This document shows positions 19,729-28,775 of a stretch of DNA of 64,000 nucleotides, in pieces; the stretch's first letter is position 1; each line of letters begins with the position of its first letter. The position numbers and the translations under genes were made by a program. Below the pieces are notes generated by a model. It saw only the letters and a program-made list of their open reading frames with translations. It was not told the origin of the DNA and did not search any database. This stretch comes from Paenibacillus etheri (lineage in GTDB: Bacteria; Bacillota; Bacilli; Paenibacillales; Paenibacillaceae), in NCBI RefSeq assembly GCF_001012825.1, contig NZ_LCZJ02000043.1:47556-111555 (forward strand), written 5' to 3'.

Positions 19729-19757
19729 GACACGCCTCGGTTCCATATAGAGTAAAT
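19729..19757 (+). repeat. Eroded ssrA 3'-end remnant (copy 5)
   Basis: GACACGCCTCGG then TTCCATATAGAGTAAA corresponds to GACTCCCCTCGG, CTCCATATGGAGTAAA of ssrA, and it is followed by the same AAAGACACC hairpin. The T-arm is largely lost. The resemblance plus collinear terminator makes it likely, though not certain, that this is an old att scar. Confidence 0.6.
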
Positions 19758-19790
19758 AAAAGACACCTTGTGAGGTGTCTTTTTTCAATT
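19758..19790. terminator. Convergent terminator, ssrA type
   Basis: AAAAGACACC-TTGTGA-GGTGTCTTTT; serves flavoprotein copy 2 on the plus strand and overlaps the end of the minus-strand oxidoreductase gene. Confidence 0.85.
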
Positions 19791-20774
19791 AATTCTTATT
19801 CCAATATTCCCAGACTGCTCCCCCTGTTGCATTCGCTGAAAGGCTTGAAATGTGTCTTGTAAAGGATACACACTATCAATGATAGGGCGTATCGAGTGGA
19901 GTTCCATAAATTGAAGCATCGCAATAAACTCTTCACTGCTTCCCATTGAGGTGCCGATGATACTGATTTGGGGGTAAAATATAGATCGTACTGCTATTTC
20001 CATTCGATCTCCTGAGCTTGCTCCAAACGTAACGATACGGCCATTTGGCTTAATGATATCAAAGTACTGTTGGAACGTCGCTGGTCCGATACTATCCAGG
20101 ATGAGATCCACTGTTGCTACGTTCATACTTTCCTTCCAATCACTATGACTGTCAAAAGCATGATCTGCTCCATGTGCAAGAGCAGCTTGTCTTTTTGTCT
20201 CACGTCGTGATGTGACACTGACTTGTGCACCCGCTGCTGAAGCCATAAGCATGGCATACGTCGCCACACCGCCACCAATACCTGGAATAAGGATATGTTC
20301 ACCTTGCTGTAAGCGGCCTCTCGTGAACAAAGCCCGATAGGCGGTCAAGGCAGACAAGGGCAACACGCCCGCTTCTTCCCAAGACAAATAGGCTGGCTTG
20401 CGGACGGCATTTTGCGCAGGGATGATGATAGACTCGGCAAATGTACCATCTGAAGGGCCGCCCACTATGGCCGGAGCGTTCGGGACATCGTGGGTAATTT
20501 CCCATCCGATACACGGATTAATGATTACATCGGTACCTACTGTAAGGGATGTTATGCCTTCACCTACCGCTTCAATTATACCCGCGCCATCAGAACCCAT
20601 AATCAGGGGAGCATCCTCATTTGTTCGATCCGCCATGAGAAATAAGTCTCGATGATTTAACCCTGCCGTTTTCAGTCTTACTTTTACTTCGCCGAAGCCC
20701 GGCTGTTTGTCAACAACGTCTTCATATGTCAGGCTCTTCAAGCCGTTCATCCCAGCATGTACGATTGCTTTCAT
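19785..20774 (-). CDS. MDR-family zinc-less alcohol dehydrogenase / quinone oxidoreductase
   Basis: Medium-chain dehydrogenase/reductase using NAD(P)H, 329 residues. N-terminal GroES-like domain ([25 protein letters not shown]), then a Rossmann fold ([20 protein letters not shown]). The zinc ligands of true alcohol dehydrogenases are mostly absent (the lobe reads NPCIGWEI), suggesting quinone-oxidoreductase-type activity. ATG 20774 follows GGAGG; the upstream extension to 20882 has no site. It is divergent from a LysR regulator that probably controls it. Confidence 0.88.
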   Translation of the reverse strand: MKAIVHAGMNGLKSLTYEDVVDKQPGFGEVKVRLKTAGLNHRDLFLMADRTNEDAPLIMGSDGAGIIEAVGEGITSLTVGTDVIINPCIGWEITHDVPNAPAIVGGPSDGTFAESIIIPAQNAVRKPAYLSWEEAGVLPLSALTAYRALFTRGRLQQGEHILIPGIGGGVATYAMLMASAAGAQVSVTSRRETKRQAALAHGADHAFDSHSDWKESMNVATVDLILDSIGPATFQQYFDIIKPNGRIVTFGASSGDRMEIAVRSIFYPQISIIGTSMGSSEEFIAMLQFMELHSIRPIIDSVYPLQDTFQAFQRMQQGEQSGNIGIRIN

Positions 20775-20866
20775 CCTAATTCCTCCAGTAATTCGTATTT
20801 CGATGTATCTATTTGAATTGTACAGAGTGGGAATCATACAGTAAAATGAACAAAACCGAATGTGAG

Positions 20867-20883
20867 TATCATAAATGATCATA
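20867..20883. promoter_or_regulatory. Candidate LysR operator
   Basis: TATCAT-AA-ATGATCATA is an imperfect palindrome in the 128-bp divergent region between the oxidoreductase and the LysR gene, a position typical for LysR binding. Confidence 0.4.
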
Positions 20884-20902
20884 CCAAGCAGGTGACTTAG
20901 AA

Positions 20903-21760
20903 ATGGAAAGCGGAGATTTAAGAATATTTCAGGCTGTGGCTCGAGAGGGGAGCATAACCAAGGCTGCGCAAATGTTGAGCTACGTACAGTCTAATGTGAC
21001 AACTCGAATTCAGTATCTTGAGGCTCAGTTGAAAACACCCCTTTTTCGGAGATCCAATCGAGGAATGACGCTAACTTTGGCTGGTGAGAATTTACTGGGA
21101 TATACGGATAAAATACTGACTCTGATGGACGAGGCTGTGAAAACTACACAATACTCGGACCATCCTGCAGGGCCGCTTCGGATAGGCTCCATTGAAGCGA
21201 CAGCAGTCATTCATCTGACGCCTCTATTGGCCGAGTATCAATCACGATATCCGGATGTTAATTTATCGCTCACTACGGGTGTGACACATGCGCTCTTACA
21301 AAAGGTGTTGGATTACGAGCTTGATGGAGCGTTCGTCTATGGTCCTGTTGATGATGCAGATATAGAACATATCGCGGCTTTTGAAGAGGAGTTGGTGTTG
21401 ATCTCTGAGCCGGGACAAAATGAAATGTATGAGTTACTCATGAAGCCGATGTTGTTCTTTGACGTTGGATGTACGCATCGGGCAAAAGCAGAGAGTTTTC
21501 TTAGAGGCACTGGCCTGACCACATATCAGATTATGGAATTTGGCACATTAGCAGTTATTCTGGATGGCGTTTCCTCTGGACTTGGTGTGTCTATGCTGCC
21601 ACAGTCAGCGATTGCCAAGGCGGAGGAGCAGGGCATAATCACTTCCCACCGCTTGCCTGAAGAGTACCGAGATTTGCAGGTATGGTTTGTGTATAGACAT
21701 GACTCGATTTACTCAAGCGCGTTGACAAGGTTAATACAATTAGTTGAAACAAGGCAATAA
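20903..21760 (+). CDS. LysR-family transcriptional regulator
   Basis: 285 residues: N-terminal winged HTH ([20 protein letters not shown] ... [19 protein letters not shown], residues 5-60) and a periplasmic-binding-like effector domain (about 90-285, starting [20 protein letters not shown]). AGGTGA lies before the ATG. The effector part resembles the CzcR-type branch in bacilli. Its natural target is the divergent MDR oxidoreductase; the inducer is unknown. Confidence 0.92.
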   Translation: MESGDLRIFQAVAREGSITKAAQMLSYVQSNVTTRIQYLEAQLKTPLFRRSNRGMTLTLAGENLLGYTDKILTLMDEAVKTTQYSDHPAGPLRIGSIEATAVIHLTPLLAEYQSRYPDVNLSLTTGVTHALLQKVLDYELDGAFVYGPVDDADIEHIAAFEEELVLISEPGQNEMYELLMKPMLFFDVGCTHRAKAESFLRGTGLTTYQIMEFGTLAVILDGVSSGLGVSMLPQSAIAKAEEQGIITSHRLPEEYRDLQVWFVYRHDSIYSSALTRLIQLVETRQ

Positions 21761-21846
21761 TAGTTAACCGCAACGATCGAAGCGTCGTATGTTAGTGCTA
21801 GACCATTTCATCAAACAATCTAAGTAACACGCAGCAGGAGGAAATG

Positions 21847-23100
21847 ATGAATTTTATAAAAGATCAACTAGCAGGATACGGTGTAAGCGAACAAATGACA
21901 GGTTATCTTTCGAATATAATCATGGTCTTATTTATAGCACTACTCTCTGTACTGGCCAATTTAATAGCCAAAAAAATCGTACTGAAGATAATTATTCATG
22001 TCATTAGTAAGGACCGGTATTCGTGGGATAATATCGTTTTGGAGAAAAAAGTGTTTCACAAGCTGTCGCATCTGGCGCCAGCCTTCATCATCTATTATTC
22101 TGCGTCTATCTTTCCGCTATATCAGGCTTTTATTGAAAAATCCGCCCTAACTTATATGATCATCGTAACAATCACCGTGTTTAATGCACTACTTAATGCC
22201 ATCGATGCTATTTATCGCTCGTTTGAGGTCTCCAAGATTAGACCGATCAAGGGATACATTCAGGTTGCAAAGATTATTCTATTTATCATTGGTGTTATTG
22301 TAGTGATCTCTAATCTCATTGGTCAGAATCCACTGATTATTCTTAGTGGGTTAGGTGCATTATCAGCTGTTTTTATGCTAATTTTTAAAGATTCTATATT
22401 GGGCTTGGTGGCAGGTATTCAATTATCATCTAATGATATGGTGCGTGTAGGTGACTGGATCGAAATGCCTAAATATAATGCGGATGGTGATGTAATTGAC
22501 ATTACATTGAATACGGTAAAGGTTATGAATTTCGATAAAACAATCACCATGATTCCTAGTTACGCCCTCATTTCAGACTCGTTCAAAAATTGGAGGGGCA
22601 TGCAAGTATCTGGCGGCAGAAGGATTAAACGAAGCGTCCATATCGATACCAGCAGCATATGCTTTTGTACAAAAGAAATGGTGGAGGAATTCCAGAAGAT
22701 TCACTACCTTACCGATTTTATAATGACAAGATTAAATGAAATTCATGTCTATAATATCGAACATCAAATCAATACGGAGAGTAAAGTAAACGGAAGACAT
22801 CTTACGAATGTGGGTGTATTCAGAGAATATATCCATGAATATCTGAGGAATCATCCTAAAATTCATAAGGATATGACGCTGATCGTCAGGCAGTTAGCAC
22901 CGGGAGATAACGGTCTACCACTGGAAATTTATGCTTTCAGTAATGATATTAACTGGGGAGTATATGAATCGGTTCAAGCGGATATCTTCGACCATATTTT
23001 TGCGGTTATGCCGACATTTGGACTTCGTGCTTTCCAAAATCCAACCGGCCATGATATCGCTCGCTTAAAAGAAAGCAAAGAGTATTCGTCAGAATACTGA
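21847..23100 (+). CDS. YbdG-like mechanosensitive channel (MscS family)
   Basis: Membrane channel of the larger MscS branch, gated by membrane tension or osmotic shock. Five hydrophobic segments occupy residues 1-170; the MscS pore-lining helix and beta domain follow (SGLGALSAVFMLIFKDSILG, NDMVRVGDWIEM). The long C-terminal domain (HLTNVGVFREYIHEYL, RQLAPGDNGLPLEIYAF, IFDHIFAVMPTFGLRAFQ) is typical of YbdG/MscM. Length 417 is right. ATG 21847 is preferred because AGGAGG then stands five bases away; ATG 21844 would be only two bases away. Confidence 0.92.
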   Translation: MNFIKDQLAGYGVSEQMTGYLSNIIMVLFIALLSVLANLIAKKIVLKIIIHVISKDRYSWDNIVLEKKVFHKLSHLAPAFIIYYSASIFPLYQAFIEKSALTYMIIVTITVFNALLNAIDAIYRSFEVSKIRPIKGYIQVAKIILFIIGVIVVISNLIGQNPLIILSGLGALSAVFMLIFKDSILGLVAGIQLSSNDMVRVGDWIEMPKYNADGDVIDITLNTVKVMNFDKTITMIPSYALISDSFKNWRGMQVSGGRRIKRSVHIDTSSICFCTKEMVEEFQKIHYLTDFIMTRLNEIHVYNIEHQINTESKVNGRHLTNVGVFREYIHEYLRNHPKIHKDMTLIVRQLAPGDNGLPLEIYAFSNDINWGVYESVQADIFDHIFAVMPTFGLRAFQNPTGHDIARLKESKEYSSEY

Positions 23101-23156
23101 AGATAAGGTAAGAGGTCATTGAAACGATTTGCAGGAGAAGACATTTCTAAATATCA

Positions 23157-23188
23157 GTAAAAAAGCGACCATCGTGGTCGCTTTTTTA
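23157..23188. terminator. Bidirectional terminator
   Basis: AAAAAAGCGACCATCGTGGTCGCTTTTTT, a strong stem with A/T flanks on both sides; it closes the channel gene on the plus strand and the small ORF on the minus strand. Confidence 0.88.
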
Positions 23189-23255
23189 CGTTTTTTTCAT
23201 TTTGGAAAGAATCATAAAACGTGCACTTTATTGAGGTTTGGCATAGCTGAAGACT

Positions 23256-23432
23256 TTAATGAAAGTTCCCAGATTCATTTTCTGAGAATTTGCCATCGCT
23301 GTTATGCAGAGCTTGTTTGCGGCGATCATTACGGGCTTGCTGCTGCTGTTGGGCCTCCAGGCTGTTTACAGGTGTGGCTTCCAGTTCTTTTACTGTGTTG
23401 ATTAGATTCTTGTCTGGTTGATTTTTGCTCAA
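23256..23432 (-). CDS. Small hydrophilic Gln-rich protein (58 aa)
   Basis: TTG start with GGGAGGAG optimally placed upstream; the frame reads MSKNQPDKNLINTVKELEAT, then a run of glutamines (LEAQQQQQARNDRRKQ) and ends SGNFH. No membrane or signal segment. The Q/N/D/K-rich composition resembles small spore or stress peptides of bacilli, but I cannot assign a family. It is followed by a shared terminator. Confidence 0.6.
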   Translation of the reverse strand: MSKNQPDKNLINTVKELEATPVNSLEAQQQQQARNDRRKQALHNSDGKFSENESGNFH

Positions 23433-23608
23433 TTGAAAGCTCCTCCCTTGAATATCTACTGGTTGTGAATTTTATTATGTGCTGGCTACTGCCTGGCTAT
23501 TCGTGTTGTATTTTCACAAGAGCCTAGGATACATTGCTGAGATTACGGGTGTATCAATGTTTTGTCCTATAATCATTAACTCAGAATACTGTTAGTGACT
23601 GCAACTTT

Positions 23609-23755
23609 TTAAACCTTGCCCCTCAAACCGCGCCCGGAAAACCCGCGCAATACAAGGGGGGTTTGCACCCCTATTGGTTTCATTGGTGTTTCACCACCTT
23701 TACCGCTACTCACCGAGCTGGTCTTGTTTCCGCTAAAGATACCCATTAGCAACAT
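23609..23755 (-). CDS. Possible small basic Gly-rich protein (48 aa)
   Basis: ATG 23755 has AAGGGA upstream; the frame begins MLLMGIFSGNKTSSVSSGKG and ends LRGFSGRGLRGKV. An internal ATG at 23746 is a further possible start. It is basic, with no Cys, and has no recognisable family. It lies in the same direction as the next small gene and downstream of the kinase-regulator terminator. Confidence 0.4.
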   Translation of the reverse strand: MLLMGIFSGNKTSSVSSGKGGETPMKPIGVQTPLVLRGFSGRGLRGKV

Positions 23756-23777
23756 CAAAATCCCTTAAATATGTACA

Positions 23778-23806
23778 GCAAAAAACCTTGAATTAACAAG
23801 GTTCTT
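23778..23806 (-). terminator. Terminator of the kinase/regulator gene
   Basis: On the minus strand AACCTTG-TTAATT-CAAGGTT is followed by TTTTG, 180 bp after the end of the kinase-regulator gene. Confidence 0.7.
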
Positions 23807-23981
23807 TAGTAGGTATTTTCATATCGTTAAACTCAACCGTTGAACATTCGCAATAGTGTAACGATGTCTTTCACAGAATCAGTTGCCTGTTCTTTCAGTT
23901 TTGCCCTTCATTCAATGGAGGAAGGTGATTGAATTTGCAGCACCGTACAATTTGTAGCCGAGCATAGCTATCGTTCGAATT

Positions 23982-25784
23982 CTAGCTAACGATGATCCCT
24001 ATTTCCAACGCTTTCTGGATGGCTTCTTCCTTGTTGCGTACTCCTAGCTTAATAAAGGCTGAGGAGGCGTAGTTTCTGACCGTGCCGACCGACAAATACA
24101 CCTTGGACGCTATCGTCTTGTACCCGAGCCCTTTGGCAACAAGCTGCAATAGTTCTATTTCCCTGTAAGTCAGGTCATAGTCGTTGACGGCTTTCAGTTG
24201 CGTTGATTCGACGCTCTTATCGAGCTTCTCGAATATTTTATGGGACATTCCCTTTTCGATTAATGTGCCTCCTCTGTGAATAAGCCGGATGGTATCTGCC
24301 AGCTCTAACGGTTCAGTTGATTTTAGCAGGAAGCCGTCCGCACCGCTGCGCAGTAAGTCCAATGCTTGCTCCGCATCCTGGAAAGTCGTGAAAATCAATA
24401 CGCGTATATGCGGCCATTGTTGCTTGATCATTTTGGTTGTCTCGGCTCCATTCATGCGTGGCATATCCAAATCCATTAGCACTACGTGGGGCTGGAGGCG
24501 TCCGCACAGGTTGACGGCTTGTTCGCCATCCTCTGCCGAGCCGACTACGTTCAAGTCTTGGTACTTGTCGAGCAGCATCTGCAGACTTTCCCGAATAAAA
24601 GGTTGGTCGTCGACGATCAACAGCTGAATAAGGCCGTTCTCCATTTCCGCTTTTCGCGGCAACGTACAGGTGACAAGCGTACCTTCCCCTGGTTTTGTAT
24701 AGACGAACACTTGACCTTGCAAATTCATGGCCCGCTCCTTCATCGCGTTCATGCCGAAGCCCTCCTGCCATTCTTCCATCCCTCTTCCGTTGTCATGCAC
24801 CTCCAATCTTGTATCTTGGTGCCCAAATTGCAAAGAAACGGTGATATCCGTCGCCTGACCGTGACGAACCGCATTCGTAAGCGACTCCTGCAAGCAGCGA
24901 ATGAACGCCATTTTCGCTTGTCGGGACAGTCGGGACTCCTCTCCGAACGCACGAAAGCTTACCTCGACCCGGGCATGCTCCTGAAATTCAACTCCAAGCT
25001 TTTGCAGAGCTTGGATCAAGGAAAGCGACTGTTGTGGAGACTCCATTTGATGCAAGTAGCCCCTCACTTCCTCTATACTTTTACGGCCCAACTCAAGCAA
25101 GGAATCCAGCCTCTGTATACCCTTTTCAGTAGCAAGCTCGGAGCGGAACGCTTCCATTCCCATGATGATGGAAGTATATGCATGACCGACAGTATCGTGA
25201 AGCTCTCTCGACAGCCTGTTTCGCTCTTCTGCCAGCGTAATACGCTCGATTTGGGACATATATTGCTCAAGCACCGCGTTTTGCTTGCGGATCGTTTCAT
25301 TTTGCCGATGATTGACGGTCAATAAATGAAAAGCGAATCCCATCACATAAGCAAGTCCGTAGTAGATTACCATGAGCCAATAGCTGTAATTTGGCGAAAC
25401 AACATAAAAAATTTCGGGTATTACCAAGACCGTTGCTGGTGCCGTCCAATGATAGGACAGACGAGCGCTATTCGCTGCGATCAGAAAGACTGATACAAGA
25501 AATGAAGGGAAAGCTTCTGGAAACAACGAGGTTAAATGTACGCATAGCCCGCCAAAGAGCAGTATCTCTGTGAATAAATAATATTTGTAGTTGAGCAGCA
25601 AGCAAACCCAGGGAATGGAGAAAGCAGCAATCTCCCAAAAAATAACGATCCATAAAGGCAGCGCTAGACCTTCCTGAAACCTGATCGTCGTGAGAATGAG
25701 CGAAACGCTAGTAATAAGGCGGAGCCCAAGCATAATCCAATCGTACCAAAACCATTTTTTGACCATTTCCAACAATTCTTTCAA
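23982..25784 (-). CDS. NarL-type histidine kinase fused to its response regulator
   Basis: One 600-residue ORF holding a complete two-component system. Residues 1-155 have about five membrane helices; a coiled coil leads to the HisKA_3 phosphoacceptor LSRELHDTVGHAY (His196); the HATPase shows N-box SLTNAVRHG and DNGRGM. After Arg-Lys-Ala-Glu at 377-380 comes Met381 and a full REC domain (LLIVDDQPF, acceptor Asp about 438 in LMDLDMP) and a LuxR/NarL HTH (LTYREIELLQLVAKGLGYKT). In most bacilli these are two genes with a stop/start overlap. The start could be TTG 25784 or ATG 25766. It lies downstream of a membrane sensor-domain gene. Confidence 0.9.
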   Translation of the reverse strand: MKELLEMVKKWFWYDWIMLGLRLITSVSLILTTIRFQEGLALPLWIVIFWEIAAFSIPWVCLLLNYKYYLFTEILLFGGLCVHLTSLFPEAFPSFLVSVFLIAANSARLSYHWTAPATVLVIPEIFYVVSPNYSYWLMVIYYGLAYVMGFAFHLLTVNHRQNETIRKQNAVLEQYMSQIERITLAEERNRLSRELHDTVGHAYTSIIMGMEAFRSELATEKGIQRLDSLLELGRKSIEEVRGYLHQMESPQQSLSLIQALQKLGVEFQEHARVEVSFRAFGEESRLSRQAKMAFIRCLQESLTNAVRHGQATDITVSLQFGHQDTRLEVHDNGRGMEEWQEGFGMNAMKERAMNLQGQVFVYTKPGEGTLVTCTLPRKAEMENGLIQLLIVDDQPFIRESLQMLLDKYQDLNVVGSAEDGEQAVNLCGRLQPHVVLMDLDMPRMNGAETTKMIKQQWPHIRVLIFTTFQDAEQALDLLRSGADGFLLKSTEPLELADTIRLIHRGGTLIEKGMSHKIFEKLDKSVESTQLKAVNDYDLTYREIELLQLVAKGLGYKTIASKVYLSVGTVRNYASSAFIKLGVRNKEEAIQKALEIGIIVS

Positions 25785-25880
25785 CCCCTAAGCAGCTATC
25801 TGTTATTATGAACCAAACCTTTGTGCAGTGTATAATTGGCTGTTTACGCTCCGTCACCTGCATAAAGGTCGGAAAAAAAG

Positions 25881-26468
25881 CTATCGGTCTAGCTGTTGAA
25901 TCATGGTTCGCGTATAACCTCCGAATGTTTTCGCCAACCGGTCACCCAACTTGACGCTTATTGCGGCAAGCACCGCTCCCAGAACCATGATAAGGAGTGA
26001 TTTCTCAAAAGTATCTACTTGCATGAAAAGGATATTCATATCGATGTATCGATACAAAATTGGTGCCAATAGGAATGCAAGCGGTGTTAAATAGAGAACG
26101 GCTACGCTGACGAGACTGACGAGTCCGATCCCCAACTTCTGCATTAACCAAAAGACGGCGAGCCAATTGCGACGATCCGTAAGTTCTAATTTGGCATGAA
26201 CCCAAATCGATGCATCCGTTGTTATTTTTTTGTTGTAAGGTGCTGTCGTAATATCTGTATAAATTTTCGTCTGCGTGCGTTCGAATTGGATGAAGGTTGT
26301 CGTAGTTCGCAATACTCGAGTAAATAGTGGAATGCCGATTACTATAAATGAAAGACTTAAACTGAACGACAGAGCTACCATATAAAAGCAAAAGTAAAAC
26401 AAACCTGTAATGAAAGTTAATAATAAAAAACAACCATTTTGGATGAAACCTGATTTCATAAGGTTCAT
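25881..26468 (-). CDS. Membrane protein with 'putative sensor' domain
   Basis: 195 residues, four membrane segments (about 8-55 and 110-190 in two hairpins) with the pattern of the 'putative sensor' domain that is usually the N-terminal part of NarL-type histidine kinases. Here it is a free-standing gene 96 bp upstream of the kinase-regulator fusion and likely in one operon with it. ATG 26468 lies behind GGAGAGGAG; an upstream extension to 26549 lacks a site. Function (signal reception or kinase partner) is inferred from context. Confidence 0.7.
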   Translation of the reverse strand: MNLMKSGFIQNGCFLLLTFITGLFYFCFYMVALSFSLSLSFIVIGIPLFTRVLRTTTTFIQFERTQTKIYTDITTAPYNKKITTDASIWVHAKLELTDRRNWLAVFWLMQKLGIGLVSLVSVAVLYLTPLAFLLAPILYRYIDMNILFMQVDTFEKSLLIMVLGAVLAAISVKLGDRLAKTFGGYTRTMIQQLDR

Positions 26469-26718
26469 CGCTCCTCTCCGTGTAATAGCGGTATTGTATG
26501 GTTTGGCTTCTTCCGTCAACCGCACCAGTGTAAAAATGTTATGTGACATTCAGAATATATCCAACCTGCTCAACTTCAGCAAAAAAAGTAAACGCCATAG
26601 ACGGAAACACTTTTCTGAAGTTGTTAATGCGATTTGATTACGGGTTTATAGGTGAATCAGCTCCTCTTTAAAAAATAGGTTGGTGTGGTTGCCTACTGCT
26701 CAATACTAACCGCACAGC

Positions 26719-26738
26719 TGTCACTCCATAAAGTGACA
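26719..26738. promoter_or_regulatory. Inverted repeat in divergent region
   Basis: TGTCACT-N6-AGTGACA, a perfect 7-bp dyad lying between the divergent sensor-domain operon and the esterase gene. It could be an operator for either. Apart from it, 26469-26932 holds no gene I can support. Confidence 0.35.
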
Positions 26739-26932
26739 ACATGTCATCATTTGCTTTGTGATATGTTGGCGCTGATCGATTCGTTAGCGAGCATTACATC
26801 ACATGAAAATCGTGAAGAGTTGTAACTAGCTTAAATGATAATGAGTGAGTGACAATTGGACTACTGAAGGTGACCCAATATGCTTGTATGCAGATAGAGT
26901 CGTACTTCAAAAAAATCCATGAGGTGAATACA

Positions 26933-28294
26933 ATGAACAAAAGAAGAAAAATGAATTACGGTGGAGTTGCCGTAATGTTAAGTGCAGCAATTCTAACTGC
27001 AGGTTGCAGTACGAGACCAGCTGAAAAGTCGGATCAATTAGGAACAACCCAAGCAGTTGAGACAGCTCAACTATCTCAAAATAATATTGCAAAATCACTT
27101 GAATTGCAGGCGAAGCAACTGAAGACGGTAGATCCAAAACAACCATTGGATGATTTAAAACCGTTAAAAGACATGATAGGGAATGCAAATTATGTTGGTT
27201 TAGGAGAGGCTACTCACGGAAGCTCGGAGATTTTTATGATGAAGCATCGACTCGTGAAGTATTTGGTCACTGAGCTGGGATTCACCAATTTTGGGATTGA
27301 AGAGGATTGGGGCAACGGTTTAAAGCTGAACGAGTATATCCAAACGGGAAAAGGCGACCCTAGGGAGTTTTTGAAGCTGTTGTACCCAACTGATGAGATC
27401 GTCGCTATGGTAGAATGGATGCGGGAATACAACTCTGATCCTGTAAATAAAAAGAAAATTCAATTCATCGGACTCGACTTAAAAATGCTGGATCAAAGTG
27501 TCTTCGATAAAGTGATCAACTATGTAAAGGAGCATCATCCTGATTTGCTGCCCGAAGTCGAGCAAAGCTACAAAGAGTTGTCATCGGTGGCAGGTAATCT
27601 ACAGGAATATATGAAGCTGACTACTGAAGTGAGAGAAAAGCATATGGCTAATGCGCAAAAAGTAGTCAAACTACTTGAAGACAAAACGAAGTCGAATAAT
27701 GAGACTGATTCACACGAGCTAGCTTGGGTGAAAGGGACGACTAAGGTGATAGAGAATTTTTCGAAGATGGTGATTCCGGCTGACTATCCGAGCATGGTGA
27801 AGCTGCATGATCAGTATCTAGCCGAGCATGCTGTTTGGGCTCAAGAAAAATTTGGCGGCAAAACGATAGTTTGGGGGCACAATATTCACATAGCTAAAGG
27901 TGTTATCACTGAGAAGATGTATCCTAAAGTCGCCGGGGAGTTTCTGAAAGAACGTGTAGGTAATCAATATGTAGCAATTGGCTCCACCACCACGGAAGGC
28001 AAATTTACAGGATTTATATCATTCAGTGAAAATAAGATTGGAGCGGATACCATTCAGAAGAACGAGAACAGCTCCAATCATATGTTTGGACAAGTTCATT
28101 ACGATCAGTTCCTGTTAGATCTCCGCAAATTGAATGGAGCCGCGCAGCAATGGGTAAAAGAAAAGCAGCCATTCTTTGATGGCGGTGCACAGATCATTCC
28201 TAACGTACCGCAATATGATGATGATGTTTCCCTTCAAGAGCAATTCGACATTATGGTTCATATCCAAAAAACGACCCCTTCGCATATCAAGTAA
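26933..28294 (+). CDS. Erythromycin-esterase-family lipoprotein
   Basis: 453 residues: lipoprotein signal with lipobox LTAGC, a spacer, then the erythromycin esterase/EreA-like fold: GLGEATHGSSEIFMMKHRL with the conserved Glu and His, GIEEDWGNGLKLNEY, and VWGHNIHIAKG near the end. EreA/EreB hydrolyse the macrolactone ring, but many family members have other or unknown substrates, so resistance is not implied. ATG 26933 follows GAGGTGA; 28 upstream codons lack a site. Surface anchoring is unusual for Ere enzymes and suggests an extracellular substrate. Confidence 0.85.
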   Translation: MNKRRKMNYGGVAVMLSAAILTAGCSTRPAEKSDQLGTTQAVETAQLSQNNIAKSLELQAKQLKTVDPKQPLDDLKPLKDMIGNANYVGLGEATHGSSEIFMMKHRLVKYLVTELGFTNFGIEEDWGNGLKLNEYIQTGKGDPREFLKLLYPTDEIVAMVEWMREYNSDPVNKKKIQFIGLDLKMLDQSVFDKVINYVKEHHPDLLPEVEQSYKELSSVAGNLQEYMKLTTEVREKHMANAQKVVKLLEDKTKSNNETDSHELAWVKGTTKVIENFSKMVIPADYPSMVKLHDQYLAEHAVWAQEKFGGKTIVWGHNIHIAKGVITEKMYPKVAGEFLKERVGNQYVAIGSTTTEGKFTGFISFSENKIGADTIQKNENSSNHMFGQVHYDQFLLDLRKLNGAAQQWVKEKQPFFDGGAQIIPNVPQYDDDVSLQEQFDIMVHIQKTTPSHIK

Positions 28295-28313
28295 TATGAA
28301 ATAAAAAAGCGAA

Positions 28314-28645
28314 TGTATGGGTGCATAATAATGATATTTTTTATGGATCAGCAGGGGGCGATGCGGACCAAGCCAAAGGTGACGGATCTACGGACCTCAA
28401 AAAAGGATCAACGTACTTCACCATCTCGTACAACCACTACTTTGATTCCGGAAAGGCTGCTCTAGTCGGACTAAGTGAGTCTGCTGAATTCTTTGTTACC
28501 TTCCACCATAACTGGTTCGATCATTCGGACTCCCGTCATCCGCGGATCAGAGTGGCCTCTGTTCATGTCTATATTAACTTCTATGATGGAGTCTCGAAAT
28601 ATGGTGTCGCCGTTACAACCGGAGCTTCGGCTTTTGTGGAATTAG
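28314..28645 (+). pseudogene. Pectate lyase (PL1-like) internal fragment
   Basis: The frame reads WVHNNDIFYG, DQAKGDGSTDLKKGSTYFTI, a middle with TFHHNWFDHSDSRHPRIR, and VYINFYDGVSKYGV up to GASAFVE. These are core strands of the PL1 pectate lyase parallel beta-helix. Both the N-terminal half with the signal peptide and the C-terminus are missing; homology ends at about 28643. It begins 20 bp after the esterase stop and has no start signals of its own. Confidence 0.8.
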
Positions 28646-28775
28646 GAATACTAGAGACCCAATGCTTAGTTCTTTACAGGACCGTGCTGCATAAACTTTT
28701 CAGGCAGCAGTTCTACATGTCTTGGATTCAAAAAATAGAAATTACAGAGTTTGATTGTTTGCGAGACGAAGGAAT

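Noticed and set aside
23129-23401. 90-aa plus-strand ORF after the channel gene
   Set aside because: It runs through a terminator stem and over the real minus-strand small gene.
24486-25325. 279-aa plus-strand ORF opposite the kinase
   Set aside because: Shadow of the kinase coding strand; no ribosome binding site.
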